Part shown: positions 32,470-40,372 of the stretch, one piece after another
Layout of the letters: each line of letters starts with the position of its first letter
Numbering within the stretch: position 1 is the stretch's first letter
Source of the DNA: JAOXRU01 sp965247735
Lineage (GTDB): Bacteria > Bacteroidota > Bacteroidia > Flavobacteriales > Flavobacteriaceae
Assembly: GCA_965247735.1 (NCBI GenBank)
Contig: CBDFHN010000002.1
Span: 1,054,001-1,118,000, forward strand
Reading direction: 5' to 3'
Length of the DNA stretch: 64,000 bases
Program-made: the position numbers and the translations under genes
Notes under the pieces: model-generated
The model's database searches: none
Told to the model about the DNA's origin: nothing
Seen by the model: only the letters and a program-made list of their open reading frames with translations

Positions 32470-32976
32470 ATGGATTCTAAAAACGATTTGACTTTTTCTC
32501 CTCAACAATTCTTAAGAACATACAAATTTGTTTATTATGGAGTAGGTTTTGGAATGATTGTATTGTTAGTTTTAACCTATTTTTATACTGCACAACAGGT
32601 TCCTGAAACTACATTCACTTTTAATCAGGCTATTAATACTGCTATCGTTATAGGTTTTGTAGGTTTTTTTTCTGGAAATATCGCATTTAAGTATTTGCTT
32701 AAATCATTACATAAAAAAGAAGATTTAAAAGACAAGTTTTCTGGTTACCTTATAGCAAATATTACTAGATATGCATTAGTAGAAGGACCAATTGTAGTGG
32801 CTGTATTTTTTTACTTATATCAAACACATATTGCTTTTCTAATCGTTATTGGTACCTTACTAGGATATTACCTTACCATTAGGCCTACAGCCGCAAAAAC
32901 AATTATGGACTTGCAACTAAAAGGAGAAGACAAATCTAATTTTAATAAAGCAATTAAAAAATCGGCTACCAATTAA
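32470..32976 (+). CDS. Hypothetical membrane protein, 168 residues
   Basis: I do not recognise a named family. Four hydrophobic helices lie at about 20-41, 58-80, 93-113 and 118-135, in a pattern of two hairpins, with a basic loop (LHKKEDLKDKF) between the pairs. The segment YYLTIRPTAAKTIMDLQL and a Lys-rich tail follow. There is no signal peptide. It lies 11 bp upstream of the sulfurtransferase gene on the same strand, so co-transcription is likely. Confidence 0.75.
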   Translation: MDSKNDLTFSPQQFLRTYKFVYYGVGFGMIVLLVLTYFYTAQQVPETTFTFNQAINTAIVIGFVGFFSGNIAFKYLLKSLHKKEDLKDKFSGYLIANITRYALVEGPIVVAVFFYLYQTHIAFLIVIGTLLGYYLTIRPTAAKTIMDLQLKGEDKSNFNKAIKKSATN

Positions 32977-32987
32977 AAAACACGCAT

Positions 32988-33869
32988 ATGCAAACAGGAA
33001 TCGTATCTACAACATGGCTATCTGATCATCTCAATGATAAAAATCTTATTATACTGGATGCAACTATAAAAAAGGTTATTGAACCTGATGGCATTATTTT
33101 AGATATGCCTAAGATTCCAAATAGTATCCTTTTTGACATTAAAAACAAGTTTTCGGATCAAAGTGCTGAATTACCTAATACGTTTCCAAGTGAAACTATG
33201 TTTACTGAAGAATGTAGAAAATTAGGAATTAACAAAGACAGTATTATTATAGTTTATGATGGATTAGGAATTTACTCTAGCCCAAGAGTATGGTTTTTAT
33301 TTAAAGCAATGGGACACCAGAATGTTGCAGTTTTAGATGGAGGATCACTTGCCTGGGCATCTGAAAATCGTACGACAGTATCAAACTATGCTGATGTGAA
33401 TACCTTGGGTGATTTTGAAGCCAAATTTGACCATAATCTTTTAGTTAACAGTGATGAAGTACTAGATGCTTTAAATGATTATGAAGATATGATTGTAATG
33501 GATGCTAGATCTAATCCTAGGTTTTCTGGTATGATTAAAGAACCAAGACCTGGCTTACGGAATGGCCATATGCCAAATTCTTCTAGTCTTCCTTACACAG
33601 ATCTTTTAGAGAAAGGAAAGTTTAAATCTAAAGAAGCACTTCAACATATTTTTGACAAACATTACATAGAAGATAGAAACATTATTTTTTCTTGTGGTTC
33701 TGGTATTACAGCATGTATTTTAATATTAGCTTACCATCAGATTAGTGATAAAAAAACACAACTTTATGATGGTTCTTGGACCGATTGGGCACTGAATCTA
33801 GAATTACCAATTGAAAACATAGAAATGTACATGCCCACTGAAGAAGAATATGATGATGACGATGATTGA
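32988..33869 (+). CDS. Sulfurtransferase (two rhodanese domains)
   Basis: The 293-residue protein has an inactive N-terminal rhodanese domain (about 1-140) and a catalytic C-terminal one. The active loop is FSCGSGITACILILAY, where CGSGITA is the 3-mercaptopyruvate sulfurtransferase type loop. The linker carries MDARSNPRFSG with the substrate-binding Arg. It moves sulfane sulfur from 3-mercaptopyruvate or thiosulfate to an acceptor. A very acidic tail (EEEYDDDDD) is unusual. It ends 2 bp from the convergent SafE-like gene. Confidence 0.9.
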   Translation: MQTGIVSTTWLSDHLNDKNLIILDATIKKVIEPDGIILDMPKIPNSILFDIKNKFSDQSAELPNTFPSETMFTEECRKLGINKDSIIIVYDGLGIYSSPRVWFLFKAMGHQNVAVLDGGSLAWASENRTTVSNYADVNTLGDFEAKFDHNLLVNSDEVLDALNDYEDMIVMDARSNPRFSGMIKEPRPGLRNGHMPNSSSLPYTDLLEKGKFKSKEALQHIFDKHYIEDRNIIFSCGSGITACILILAYHQISDKKTQLYDGSWTDWALNLELPIENIEMYMPTEEEYDDDDD

Positions 33870-33871
33870 TA

Positions 33872-34573
33872 TTAATGACAATCTATAGTTGCTGTAACCA
33901 CATCTACAATTGGAGTAGGTGATAAATAAGGAATTCCAAGTCCTAAACCACGGAGGATAAACAACACACCAATAATAACCACAAAAACAGGAACTGCCTT
34001 TCTGATGTGCTGTTTAGACTTTCCGCTTAAAAAATTTCCTAAATATATTGCTGCTGTCATCAACGGGATGGTTCCAAGTCCAAACAATGCCATATACAAA
34101 GCACTTTGCCATAAACTGTTTTGGGATATTGCTCCAAATACGCCCATATATACCAATCCACATGGTAGAAACCCATTGAGGAAACCTATGGTTAAAAAAG
34201 TATCTGTAGTTTTTTTCTTTAGGGCCGCTCCTAAAGATGACTTTACTTTAGAGATTAGCTTGAAAACTGGTTTAGAAAAATTGTATTTATTAAATATTTG
34301 ATAAGGAATAACAACTACTATAATCATCAATACTCCAGTAAATATAGACAACTGCTGTTGCATTCCAAAAATATAAAAACTCTTCCCTAAAAGCCCAAAA
34401 ACAAGCCCAATACTACTATAGGCAAGTAATCTACCAATATGATAAATTGTAATTTGCGTTATCTTCTTTGCAGGATTATGATGATCTACTGGCAACATAA
34501 AGGCAATAGGTCCACACATGCCAACACAGTGGAAACTCCCTAATAATCCCAATATAAATCCTGCAAATATCAC
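33872..34573 (-). CDS. SafE/TauE-like membrane protein of the cbb3 cluster
   Basis: This 233-residue membrane protein has about six helices and starts with GTG at 34573. FILGLLGSFHCVGMCGPIAF at the N-terminus and GFLNGFLPCGLVYMGVF in the middle are marks of the SafE/CcoS-associated family (urease accessory UreH-like; sometimes CcoA-like copper import is proposed). Cys and His pairs suggest copper handling for the oxidase. It is the last gene of the cco unit, 40 bp behind ccoH. Confidence 0.82.
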   Translation of the reverse strand: MIFAGFILGLLGSFHCVGMCGPIAFMLPVDHHNPAKKITQITIYHIGRLLAYSSIGLVFGLLGKSFYIFGMQQQLSIFTGVLMIIVVVIPYQIFNKYNFSKPVFKLISKVKSSLGAALKKKTTDTFLTIGFLNGFLPCGLVYMGVFGAISQNSLWQSALYMALFGLGTIPLMTAAIYLGNFLSGKSKQHIRKAVPVFVVIIGVLFILRGLGLGIPYLSPTPIVDVVTATIDCH

Positions 34574-34613
34574 CTATAAAAAATATTATAATTTGTATTT
34601 ATTGACAATCATA

Positions 34614-35060
34614 TCAATACATCAAGTTTTTTTTAAACATATAGTTTTCGCCTTTATAGGACCACTCTATCTTAATGTTCCAACGTCCATCCAATAAATT
34701 GTCCTCAGGTATGAGCAAATGAGAACTAGACAAGACAATCGGCAAGTCAAAATCTAATTTTTTATTGGATGGTCGATATAGGAACACATTTCCTTTAATA
34801 TTTTTAAATACGTATGCTTTTGGAAACTGAACCTGTAAGCCAGAATCCACTTTTGTCACCGTTATATTTTCTTCTAGAGCCATAGCCTTTAGCTCCAAAT
34901 CTATTTCTTTCTGATACCCAAGCTCATCTTTATAATATTCTTGTGTAACCAAATCATGACTAGCTTTATCTGAACTTGACATTCTGATTACAAAAAATAG
35001 AATAAATGAAATAAATAAAATATAGCCAACTACAATTCCAAATCCCCAGTTAAATTTCAT
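34614..35060 (-). CDS. ccoH: Cytochrome oxidase assembly protein CcoH/FixH
   Basis: This 148-residue single-span membrane protein is needed for cbb3 oxidase assembly. The N-terminal NWGFGIVVGYILFISFILFF is the membrane helix, and the periplasmic part has VTQEYYKDELGYQKEID and a C-terminal beta domain ending DGRWNIKIEW, all typical of FixH. It sits 17 bp after ccoG. Confidence 0.9.
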   Translation of the reverse strand: MKFNWGFGIVVGYILFISFILFFVIRMSSSDKASHDLVTQEYYKDELGYQKEIDLELKAMALEENITVTKVDSGLQVQFPKAYVFKNIKGNVFLYRPSNKKLDFDLPIVLSSSHLLIPEDNLLDGRWNIKIEWSYKGENYMFKKNLMY

Positions 35061-35077
35061 ACTCTTTTCTTATTAGT

Positions 35078-36499
35078 TTATTTATAACTCCTAGGCCCCA
35101 TAAAAGATGTTGTAGTTGTTTCTATCAACTTATCCCTACTATAAACATCTATCATTAACCTATCCTTATCACCACTTAATGCTGCTGCATTAATTTCTAT
35201 AAACAGTGTTCCTTCTGCTATTCCTTGTTTTTCAATTACAAAGTTATGATCGGACACCATAAGTACTTTTCCTTTATGGGATTTTAACTTAAAATGCACA
35301 TCTTCAATAGCTATTGTTGTTTTATTTACAATCTTATATGTAAATACATTGCTTATAATATTATTATCTTTACGTTCATATAGTTGTCCAGGAAGCCTTA
35401 AAATATTTGCTTCCACATCATTTCTTAAAAATAACATCCCTACAAGAACAGCTGTTAAAATCGCTAATACAGCAGTATACCCTTTAAGTCTAGGGGTCAT
35501 TTTAAATTTCAATCCTTTTTCAATATTATCTTCGCTTGCATAACGGATAAGACCTTTAGGTAAATCTACCTTCTCCATCATATCATCACAAACATCAATA
35601 CATGCGGTACAGTTAACACATTCTAATTGTGTACCATTTCTAATATCAATTCCTGTTGGACATACATTAACACACTGAAAGCAATCGATACAATCTCCTT
35701 TACCACTAGTATCTCTATCTTCGTTTTTCTTGAACTTGGCTCTTCCTTCTTCTTTTTCTCCTCGTTTATGATCATAAGCCACTATAATGGACTTGTTATC
35801 CAGTAGAACCCCTTGGAGTCTACCATAAGGACAGGCGATAATACAAACCTGCTCTCTAAACCAGGCAAAAACAAAATAAAATACTCCTGTAAATATTAAT
35901 AGGGAAACCAAAGTGCTTAAATGATGCTTTGGCCCATCTATAATATATTTTAACAACTGATCGCTTCCGATAAAATAAGCTAAAAAAACATTGGCAATTA
36001 AAAAAGAGATGATCAAAAAGATAATCCATTTTAAAACTCTTTTCCTAATTTTTTCGGCGTTCCACTCTTGTCTATCAAGCCTCTTTTGCTGTCCTCTATC
36101 TCCATCTATCCAAAACTCTATTCGCCTAAAAACCATCTCCATAAAAATGGTCTGGGGGCAAATCCATCCACAAAATATTCTACCAAATGCTACAGTAAAT
36201 AATGCTATAAAAATTACACCTATCAGCATTGATAACACAAAAAGGTGAAAATCTTGTGGCCAGAACGGGAACCCAAAAATATTGAATCTTCGTTCTAGTA
36301 TATTGAATAATAAAAACTGATTTCCTTTTATTTTTATAAATGGAGAAACCAAAAGAATAACCAATAGTAGGTAACTCACCCATTTTCTATACTCCCAAAA
36401 CTTACCACTAGGCTTTTTAGGGTATACCCAAGCACGCTTTCCATCTTCGGTAAGCGTACTTATGGTATCTCTAAATACTTCTTTATCTGGTGTTTCCAC
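35078..36499 (-). CDS. ccoG: cbb3 oxidase accessory ferredoxin CcoG/FixG
   Basis: The 473-residue polyferredoxin is thought to reduce copper for CcoN assembly. It has five membrane helices in the first 350 residues, FGRIFCGWICPQTIF and IIACPYGRLQG in the NapH-like part, then two [4Fe-4S] clusters (CIDCFQCVNVCP and CVNCTACIDVC). The C-terminal Ig-like FixG domain begins near residue 370. The start is GTG at 36499. It lies between ccoP and ccoH. Confidence 0.95.
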   Translation of the reverse strand: METPDKEVFRDTISTLTEDGKRAWVYPKKPSGKFWEYRKWVSYLLLVILLVSPFIKIKGNQFLLFNILERRFNIFGFPFWPQDFHLFVLSMLIGVIFIALFTVAFGRIFCGWICPQTIFMEMVFRRIEFWIDGDRGQQKRLDRQEWNAEKIRKRVLKWIIFLIISFLIANVFLAYFIGSDQLLKYIIDGPKHHLSTLVSLLIFTGVFYFVFAWFREQVCIIACPYGRLQGVLLDNKSIIVAYDHKRGEKEEGRAKFKKNEDRDTSGKGDCIDCFQCVNVCPTGIDIRNGTQLECVNCTACIDVCDDMMEKVDLPKGLIRYASEDNIEKGLKFKMTPRLKGYTAVLAILTAVLVGMLFLRNDVEANILRLPGQLYERKDNNIISNVFTYKIVNKTTIAIEDVHFKLKSHKGKVLMVSDHNFVIEKQGIAEGTLFIEINAAALSGDKDRLMIDVYSRDKLIETTTTSFMGPRSYK

Positions 36500-36523
36500 A
36501 ATTCTTATACTTTAAGATCGTAT

Positions 36524-37420
36524 TTACTTCTTCTCCTCTTCTATCTCAGCTACCCAAACATCGCCTTCAGCTGCTTTTGGATTTGCGGGTGTTGTTCCTT
36601 CAAATGTTAACAAATAACTTGCTACCTGAGCCATCTCTCTAGGTTTTAAGGTTTGTTTCCAAGAAATCATTCCTTTTCCATCTCTTCCTCCTTCAGATAT
36701 CGTTCTAAACACATTTTTTATTCCACCACCAAGAATCCAATTTTTATCCGTTAGGTTAGGACCAATACCTCCGCCTCCATCTGCCATGTGACAGGCTACA
36801 CAGTTTTGAGCAAATATTGTTTTACCAGCAGAAATATCTGCAACTTCTGTTAACAATGCTACTGTATTAACATCTACTAAATCTTTTGCCGTTTTTTTAT
36901 ACTCTTCAATCGCTATTCTTGCTGCTGCTACTTCTTTATCATATTCGGCTTCCATCCCGTCTCCATCTAAGATTTCGAATCTTACAAAATAGATCACTGC
37001 AAAAACTATTGAAGCATAAAACATATAAATCCACCATGGCGGTAACTTATTGTCTAATTCTCTAATTCCATCGTAGTTGTGGTCAAGAATAATCTCATGT
37101 TCTTCTTCTATATCCTTACTACCACCAAGGTTTCTAAACAGTTTTTTAATTCCAGCAAACTGATTTTCTTCTCTTTCTACAACTGCATCATCATATCTCT
37201 TTTTAGCTGCATCATTAAGAGTTCTATACATTACATTTTTTATAGCTGCAACACTTACTTCAATTGCTATTGCAAAAAGTAACACTATAATTAAGATTGT
37301 CCATATTACTGGATACTTTATTAATGCAGACTCTTCTCCAGAATCTATAGTAAACTCAAATAGTCCATAGGAAACCAGCAAGATTCCTACAATTCTAATA
37401 TATGGCATTAATGTTTTCAT
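36524..37420 (-). CDS. ccoP: cbb3 oxidase subunit III (mono-heme CcoP)
   Basis: This 298-residue subunit passes electrons to the oxidase core. Membrane helices lie at about 8-25, 36-60 and 128-148 (LPPWWIYMFYASIVFAVIYF). There is a single c-type heme motif, CVACH at 207-211, with GMISWKQTL providing the Met ligand. Proteobacterial CcoP has two hemes; one is usual in Bacteroidetes, as far as I know. The start codon overlaps the stop of a 31-residue leader ORF (ATGA), so its translation should be coupled to the leader. Confidence 0.94.
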   Translation of the reverse strand: MKTLMPYIRIVGILLVSYGLFEFTIDSGEESALIKYPVIWTILIIVLLFAIAIEVSVAAIKNVMYRTLNDAAKKRYDDAVVEREENQFAGIKKLFRNLGGSKDIEEEHEIILDHNYDGIRELDNKLPPWWIYMFYASIVFAVIYFVRFEILDGDGMEAEYDKEVAAARIAIEEYKKTAKDLVDVNTVALLTEVADISAGKTIFAQNCVACHMADGGGGIGPNLTDKNWILGGGIKNVFRTISEGGRDGKGMISWKQTLKPREMAQVASYLLTFEGTTPANPKAAEGDVWVAEIEEEKK

Positions 37421-37512
37421 GTGTCTATGTTTATTTTGTTAAATCGACCACATGGTACATCTTCATTAGTCATCTCCTTGGGTATAGAAGTCTTTGTAAA
37501 TGGATGTTTCAT
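37417..37512 (-). CDS. Leader ORF of 31 residues, coupled to ccoP
   Basis: ATG at 37512 opens a frame starting MKHPFTKTSIPKEMTN, followed by 15 more residues ending INIDT. Its TGA overlaps the ccoP ATG (ATGA). The first 16 codons recur with three base changes in two tandem copies before the cobalamin adenosyltransferase gene (63487 and 63581). Conserved peptide sequence plus an exact ATGA junction at each site argue for a translated leader. No family is recognised. A copied element without function remains possible. Confidence 0.55.
   Translation of the reverse strand: MKHPFTKTSIPKEMTNEDVPCGRFNKINIDT
37421..37512 (-). repeat. Leader element, single divergent copy (unit A)
   Basis: This 92-bp unit runs from ATG to the base before the ccoP ATG, on the minus strand. 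It is clearly homologous to the 94-bp units at 63487-63674: the first 48 bp differ at three positions, and the rest has about nine changes and two inserted bases in the other copies. Confidence 0.85.
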
Positions 37513-37627
37513 GTGTTTTTATTTATTTGTTTTTTAACGGTTACCTGCTGTTCGCTAATACTTATTTTTTGAATAATGAACTTTTAAACATGCTCGTTTC
37601 ATCTTTTGTTGTTACTTTCTTGATGCC

Positions 37628-37648
37628 GACTATCTTTATATGATAGTC
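37628..37648. other. Hairpin between ccoQ and the ccoP leader
   Basis: GACTATC/GATAGTC form a 7-bp stem with a 7-nt loop. It lies 26 bp behind ccoQ and could stabilise or end the upstream mRNA part. No T tract follows on the minus strand. Confidence 0.3.
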
Positions 37649-37673
37649 AGCTCAGTTATTTTTTAAATGAATA

Positions 37674-37838
37674 TTATTCAAAAGGGATATTACTTACCTC
37701 TTTTATGTGTTCTTTTTTAGCCGTAAATACCCACCAAAAAAGGCCAACAAAGAAGAAAAAAAATATTAATAATGATATCATAGGGTAAATCTCTATCCCA
37801 ATAATACTTTCCATGTGTCCTTTAATAAATTTTAGCAT
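37674..37838 (-). CDS. ccoQ: cbb3 oxidase subunit CcoQ, 54 residues
   Basis: This short ORF lies 4 bp behind ccoNO. One membrane helix (IYPMISLLIFFFFFVGLFWW) is followed by a short basic and then acidic tail, the exact profile of CcoQ/FixQ. CcoQ stabilises the complex. The start is the ATG at 37838; a second ATG nine codons later (37814) would remove the amphipathic N-terminus. Position between ccoNO and ccoP is canonical. Confidence 0.85.
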   Translation of the reverse strand: MLKFIKGHMESIIGIEIYPMISLLIFFFFFVGLFWWVFTAKKEHIKEVSNIPFE

Positions 37839-37842
37839 AATC

Positions 37843-40035
37843 TTAATTATTATCGGTTGTAGGGTTCTTTATTTTAATATCAGTTCCTAGACGTTGTAAA
37901 TATGCAATTAGCGATACTATCTCACGATTCCTCATCTCTACAAACTCCAGCTGATTCTCTTTTGCATATTTTTTATCAGCTTCATAGGTTTTTACAAAAT
38001 CAGGATCGTTATATAAGTTTTTCTCAATTGCTGTCCCTTGTGCTAACATAGAAGCTTGCGCATTTGCAATATCTTCCTCTGTATATGGTACTCCTAATGC
38101 TACCATAGCTTCCATTTTTCCCTCTGTCAAAGTCTTATCCTGTTCATCGGTTATTAGCCATTTGTATCCTGGCATAATAGACCCATCTGAAGTACTTTGC
38201 GGATCATACATATGATTTAAGTGCCAGTTATCTGAATACTTACCTCCTATTCTAAACAAATCTGGTCCCGTACGTTTACTTCCCCATAAAAATGGATGGT
38301 CATATACATACTCTCCTGCTTTAGAATACTCTCCATAACGTTCTACCTCACTTCTAAACGGACGAATCATTTGCGAGTGACAGCCAACACATCCTTCTCT
38401 GATATAAATATCACGTCCTTCTAATTCTAACGGCGTATATGGTTTAACACTTGTAATTGTCGGTACATTAGATTTTATTAAAAGTGTTGGTATAATCTGA
38501 ACCGCCCCTCCTATTAATATTGCTATTGTAGCAAAAATTGCTAGTTTCACTGGTTTTCTTTCCAGCCATGTATGGTATGCTTCTCCTTTAGTTCTGTGCC
38601 TACTAACTTTTACCAAGGCTGCTGCTTCTGCTAATTCGTCTGTTACTGCTGATCCTGCTCTTGCCGTTTTGTAGACATTAATTATCATAACAATAACTCC
38701 AACTATAAACAATGTTCCTCCAATAGCACGCATCCAGTACATTGGCATAATTTCGGTAACTGTTTCTAAAAAATTACCATACACCAATGTTCCATCAGGA
38801 TTAAAATCTTTCCACATTAAAGCCTGTGTAAACCCAGCTACATAAAGTGGCAAAGTATACATAATGATTCCTAAAGTACCAATCCAAAAGTGCAGATTAG
38901 CCATTGAGGTAGACCATAATTTTGTTTTAAATAACCTTGGTACCATCCAATATATCATACCAAATGTCAAGAAACCATTCCATGCTAATGCGCCAACGTG
39001 TACGTGAGCTATAATCCAATCTGTATAATGCGCTATTGCATTTACATTTTTAAGAGATAATAATGGACCTTCAAATGTAGCCATACCATAACCAGTAATT
39101 GCCACAACCATAAACTTTAAAACGGGATCTGTACGTACTTTATCCCAAGCACCTCTTAGCGTTAATAATCCGTTTATCATTCCTCCCCATGATGGAGCCA
39201 GTAACATTATTGAGAATACAACTCCTAAATTCTGAGCCCAATCTGGCAAAGCAGTATATAATAAATGGTGAGGGCCTGCCCAGATATAAATAAATATTAA
39301 TGACCAGAAGTGGATGATAGACAATTTATAAGAATACACAGGTCTGTTTGCTGCCTTAGGGACAAAATAATACATAAGACCCAAAAACGGTGTTGTTAAG
39401 AAAAATGCCACTGCATTATGTCCATACCACCATTGTACTAGTGCATCTTGTACACCTGCATATACAGAATAACTCTTTAATGCACTTACTGGCAATGCTA
39501 AACTATTAAAAATATGAAGTACAGCTACTGTAATAAACGTTGCGATATAAAACCAAATTGCAACATACATATGACGTTGTCTTCTTCTTAAAATAGTTCC
39601 AATAAGGTTCCATCCAAAAACTACCCAAATTAATGTTATAGCAATATCAAAAGGCCACTCTAATTCGGCATATTCTTTTGATGATGTATATCCTAATGGT
39701 AGGGTTATAACTGCACCAACAATAATTAACTGCCACCCCCAAAAGTTAATTTTACTAAGCACATCGTTAAACATACGTGCTTTAAGCAACCGTTGACTGG
39801 AATAATATACCCCAGCAAATATTGCATTACCTACAAATGCAAAAATTACTGCATTGGTATGTAATGGACGTAATCGTCCAAAACTTAGCCAAGAAATACC
39901 ATCGGTAAGATTTGGGAATAAAAATAGAAACGCTAGTAGCAAACCTACTATCATTCCTATAAGCCCCCAAAAGATGGTAGCATAAAGAAAATTCTTCACG
40001 ATTTTATTATCGTAATAAAATTGTTGTACTTCCAT
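37843..40035 (-). CDS. ccoNO: cbb3 oxidase subunits I and II fused (CcoN-CcoO)
   Basis: The 730-residue protein is the catalytic heme-copper subunit with its mono-heme cytochrome fused at the C-terminus. CcoN part (about 1-470): LRPLHTNAVIFAF, QWWYGHNAVAFF, AGPHHLLYTALPDW and DWIIAHVHVGALAWN supply the heme and CuB histidines. A linker helix near 500-520 leads into CcoO, with CVGCHSQMIRPF as the c-heme site. The fusion is common in Bacteroidetes. It reduces O2 with high affinity and pumps protons. Confidence 0.97.
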   Translation of the reverse strand: MEVQQFYYDNKIVKNFLYATIFWGLIGMIVGLLLAFLFLFPNLTDGISWLSFGRLRPLHTNAVIFAFVGNAIFAGVYYSSQRLLKARMFNDVLSKINFWGWQLIIVGAVITLPLGYTSSKEYAELEWPFDIAITLIWVVFGWNLIGTILRRRQRHMYVAIWFYIATFITVAVLHIFNSLALPVSALKSYSVYAGVQDALVQWWYGHNAVAFFLTTPFLGLMYYFVPKAANRPVYSYKLSIIHFWSLIFIYIWAGPHHLLYTALPDWAQNLGVVFSIMLLAPSWGGMINGLLTLRGAWDKVRTDPVLKFMVVAITGYGMATFEGPLLSLKNVNAIAHYTDWIIAHVHVGALAWNGFLTFGMIYWMVPRLFKTKLWSTSMANLHFWIGTLGIIMYTLPLYVAGFTQALMWKDFNPDGTLVYGNFLETVTEIMPMYWMRAIGGTLFIVGVIVMIINVYKTARAGSAVTDELAEAAALVKVSRHRTKGEAYHTWLERKPVKLAIFATIAILIGGAVQIIPTLLIKSNVPTITSVKPYTPLELEGRDIYIREGCVGCHSQMIRPFRSEVERYGEYSKAGEYVYDHPFLWGSKRTGPDLFRIGGKYSDNWHLNHMYDPQSTSDGSIMPGYKWLITDEQDKTLTEGKMEAMVALGVPYTEEDIANAQASMLAQGTAIEKNLYNDPDFVKTYEADKKYAKENQLEFVEMRNREIVSLIAYLQRLGTDIKIKNPTTDNN

Positions 40036-40043
40036 AGTTAATT

Positions 40044-40238
40044 CTAATTTTCAGTTATAATTTGTGTTGATTGATTATTTTCTTTACTCTCTTCTACAAG
40101 TTCATCATCAAATAGGATGCGAACAGATGGCGTATATAAATCTTCGTACTGTCCCTTTTTTACCGATATTATATAAAACACAAAAAAGACAAGGGCTACC
40201 AAAACGCTAATTGCTAATGTTAAATAAATTACACTCAT
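40044..40238 (-). CDS. ccoS: cbb3 oxidase maturation protein CcoS
   Basis: This 64-residue protein begins MSVIYLTLAISVLVALVFF, the single membrane helix, and has the YEDLYTPSVRILFDDE motif of CcoS, which is needed for insertion of heme b and copper. I use ATG 40238; the longer frame to 40307 would run through the -7 element and the FNR-like box. It is first in the transcript ccoS-ccoNO-ccoQ-leader-ccoP-ccoG-ccoH. Confidence 0.9.
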   Translation of the reverse strand: MSVIYLTLAISVLVALVFFVFYIISVKKGQYEDLYTPSVRILFDDELVEESKENNQSTQIITEN

Positions 40239-40256
40239 ACTATATTTATTAGAATA

Positions 40257-40300
40257 CAAAGGTACTTTTGCAGGGTGCCAGAAAACATGACATTTATCAG
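40257..40300 (-). promoter_or_regulatory. ccoS-ccoNO promoter with FNR-like box
   Basis: On the minus strand CTGAT-N4-GTCAT (40287-40300) lies 22 bp upstream of a perfect -7 element TACCTTTG (40257-40264). The box centre is near -40 from the predicted start, the class II activator position. The ccoI promoter has the same box and the same spacing. Confidence 0.7.
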
Positions 40301-40372
40301 TTAACATCCATTTTAGTACACTATTTTATTATTTAGAATAGTTCTTATTAATTCGGCTTTACAGTAGTATAA

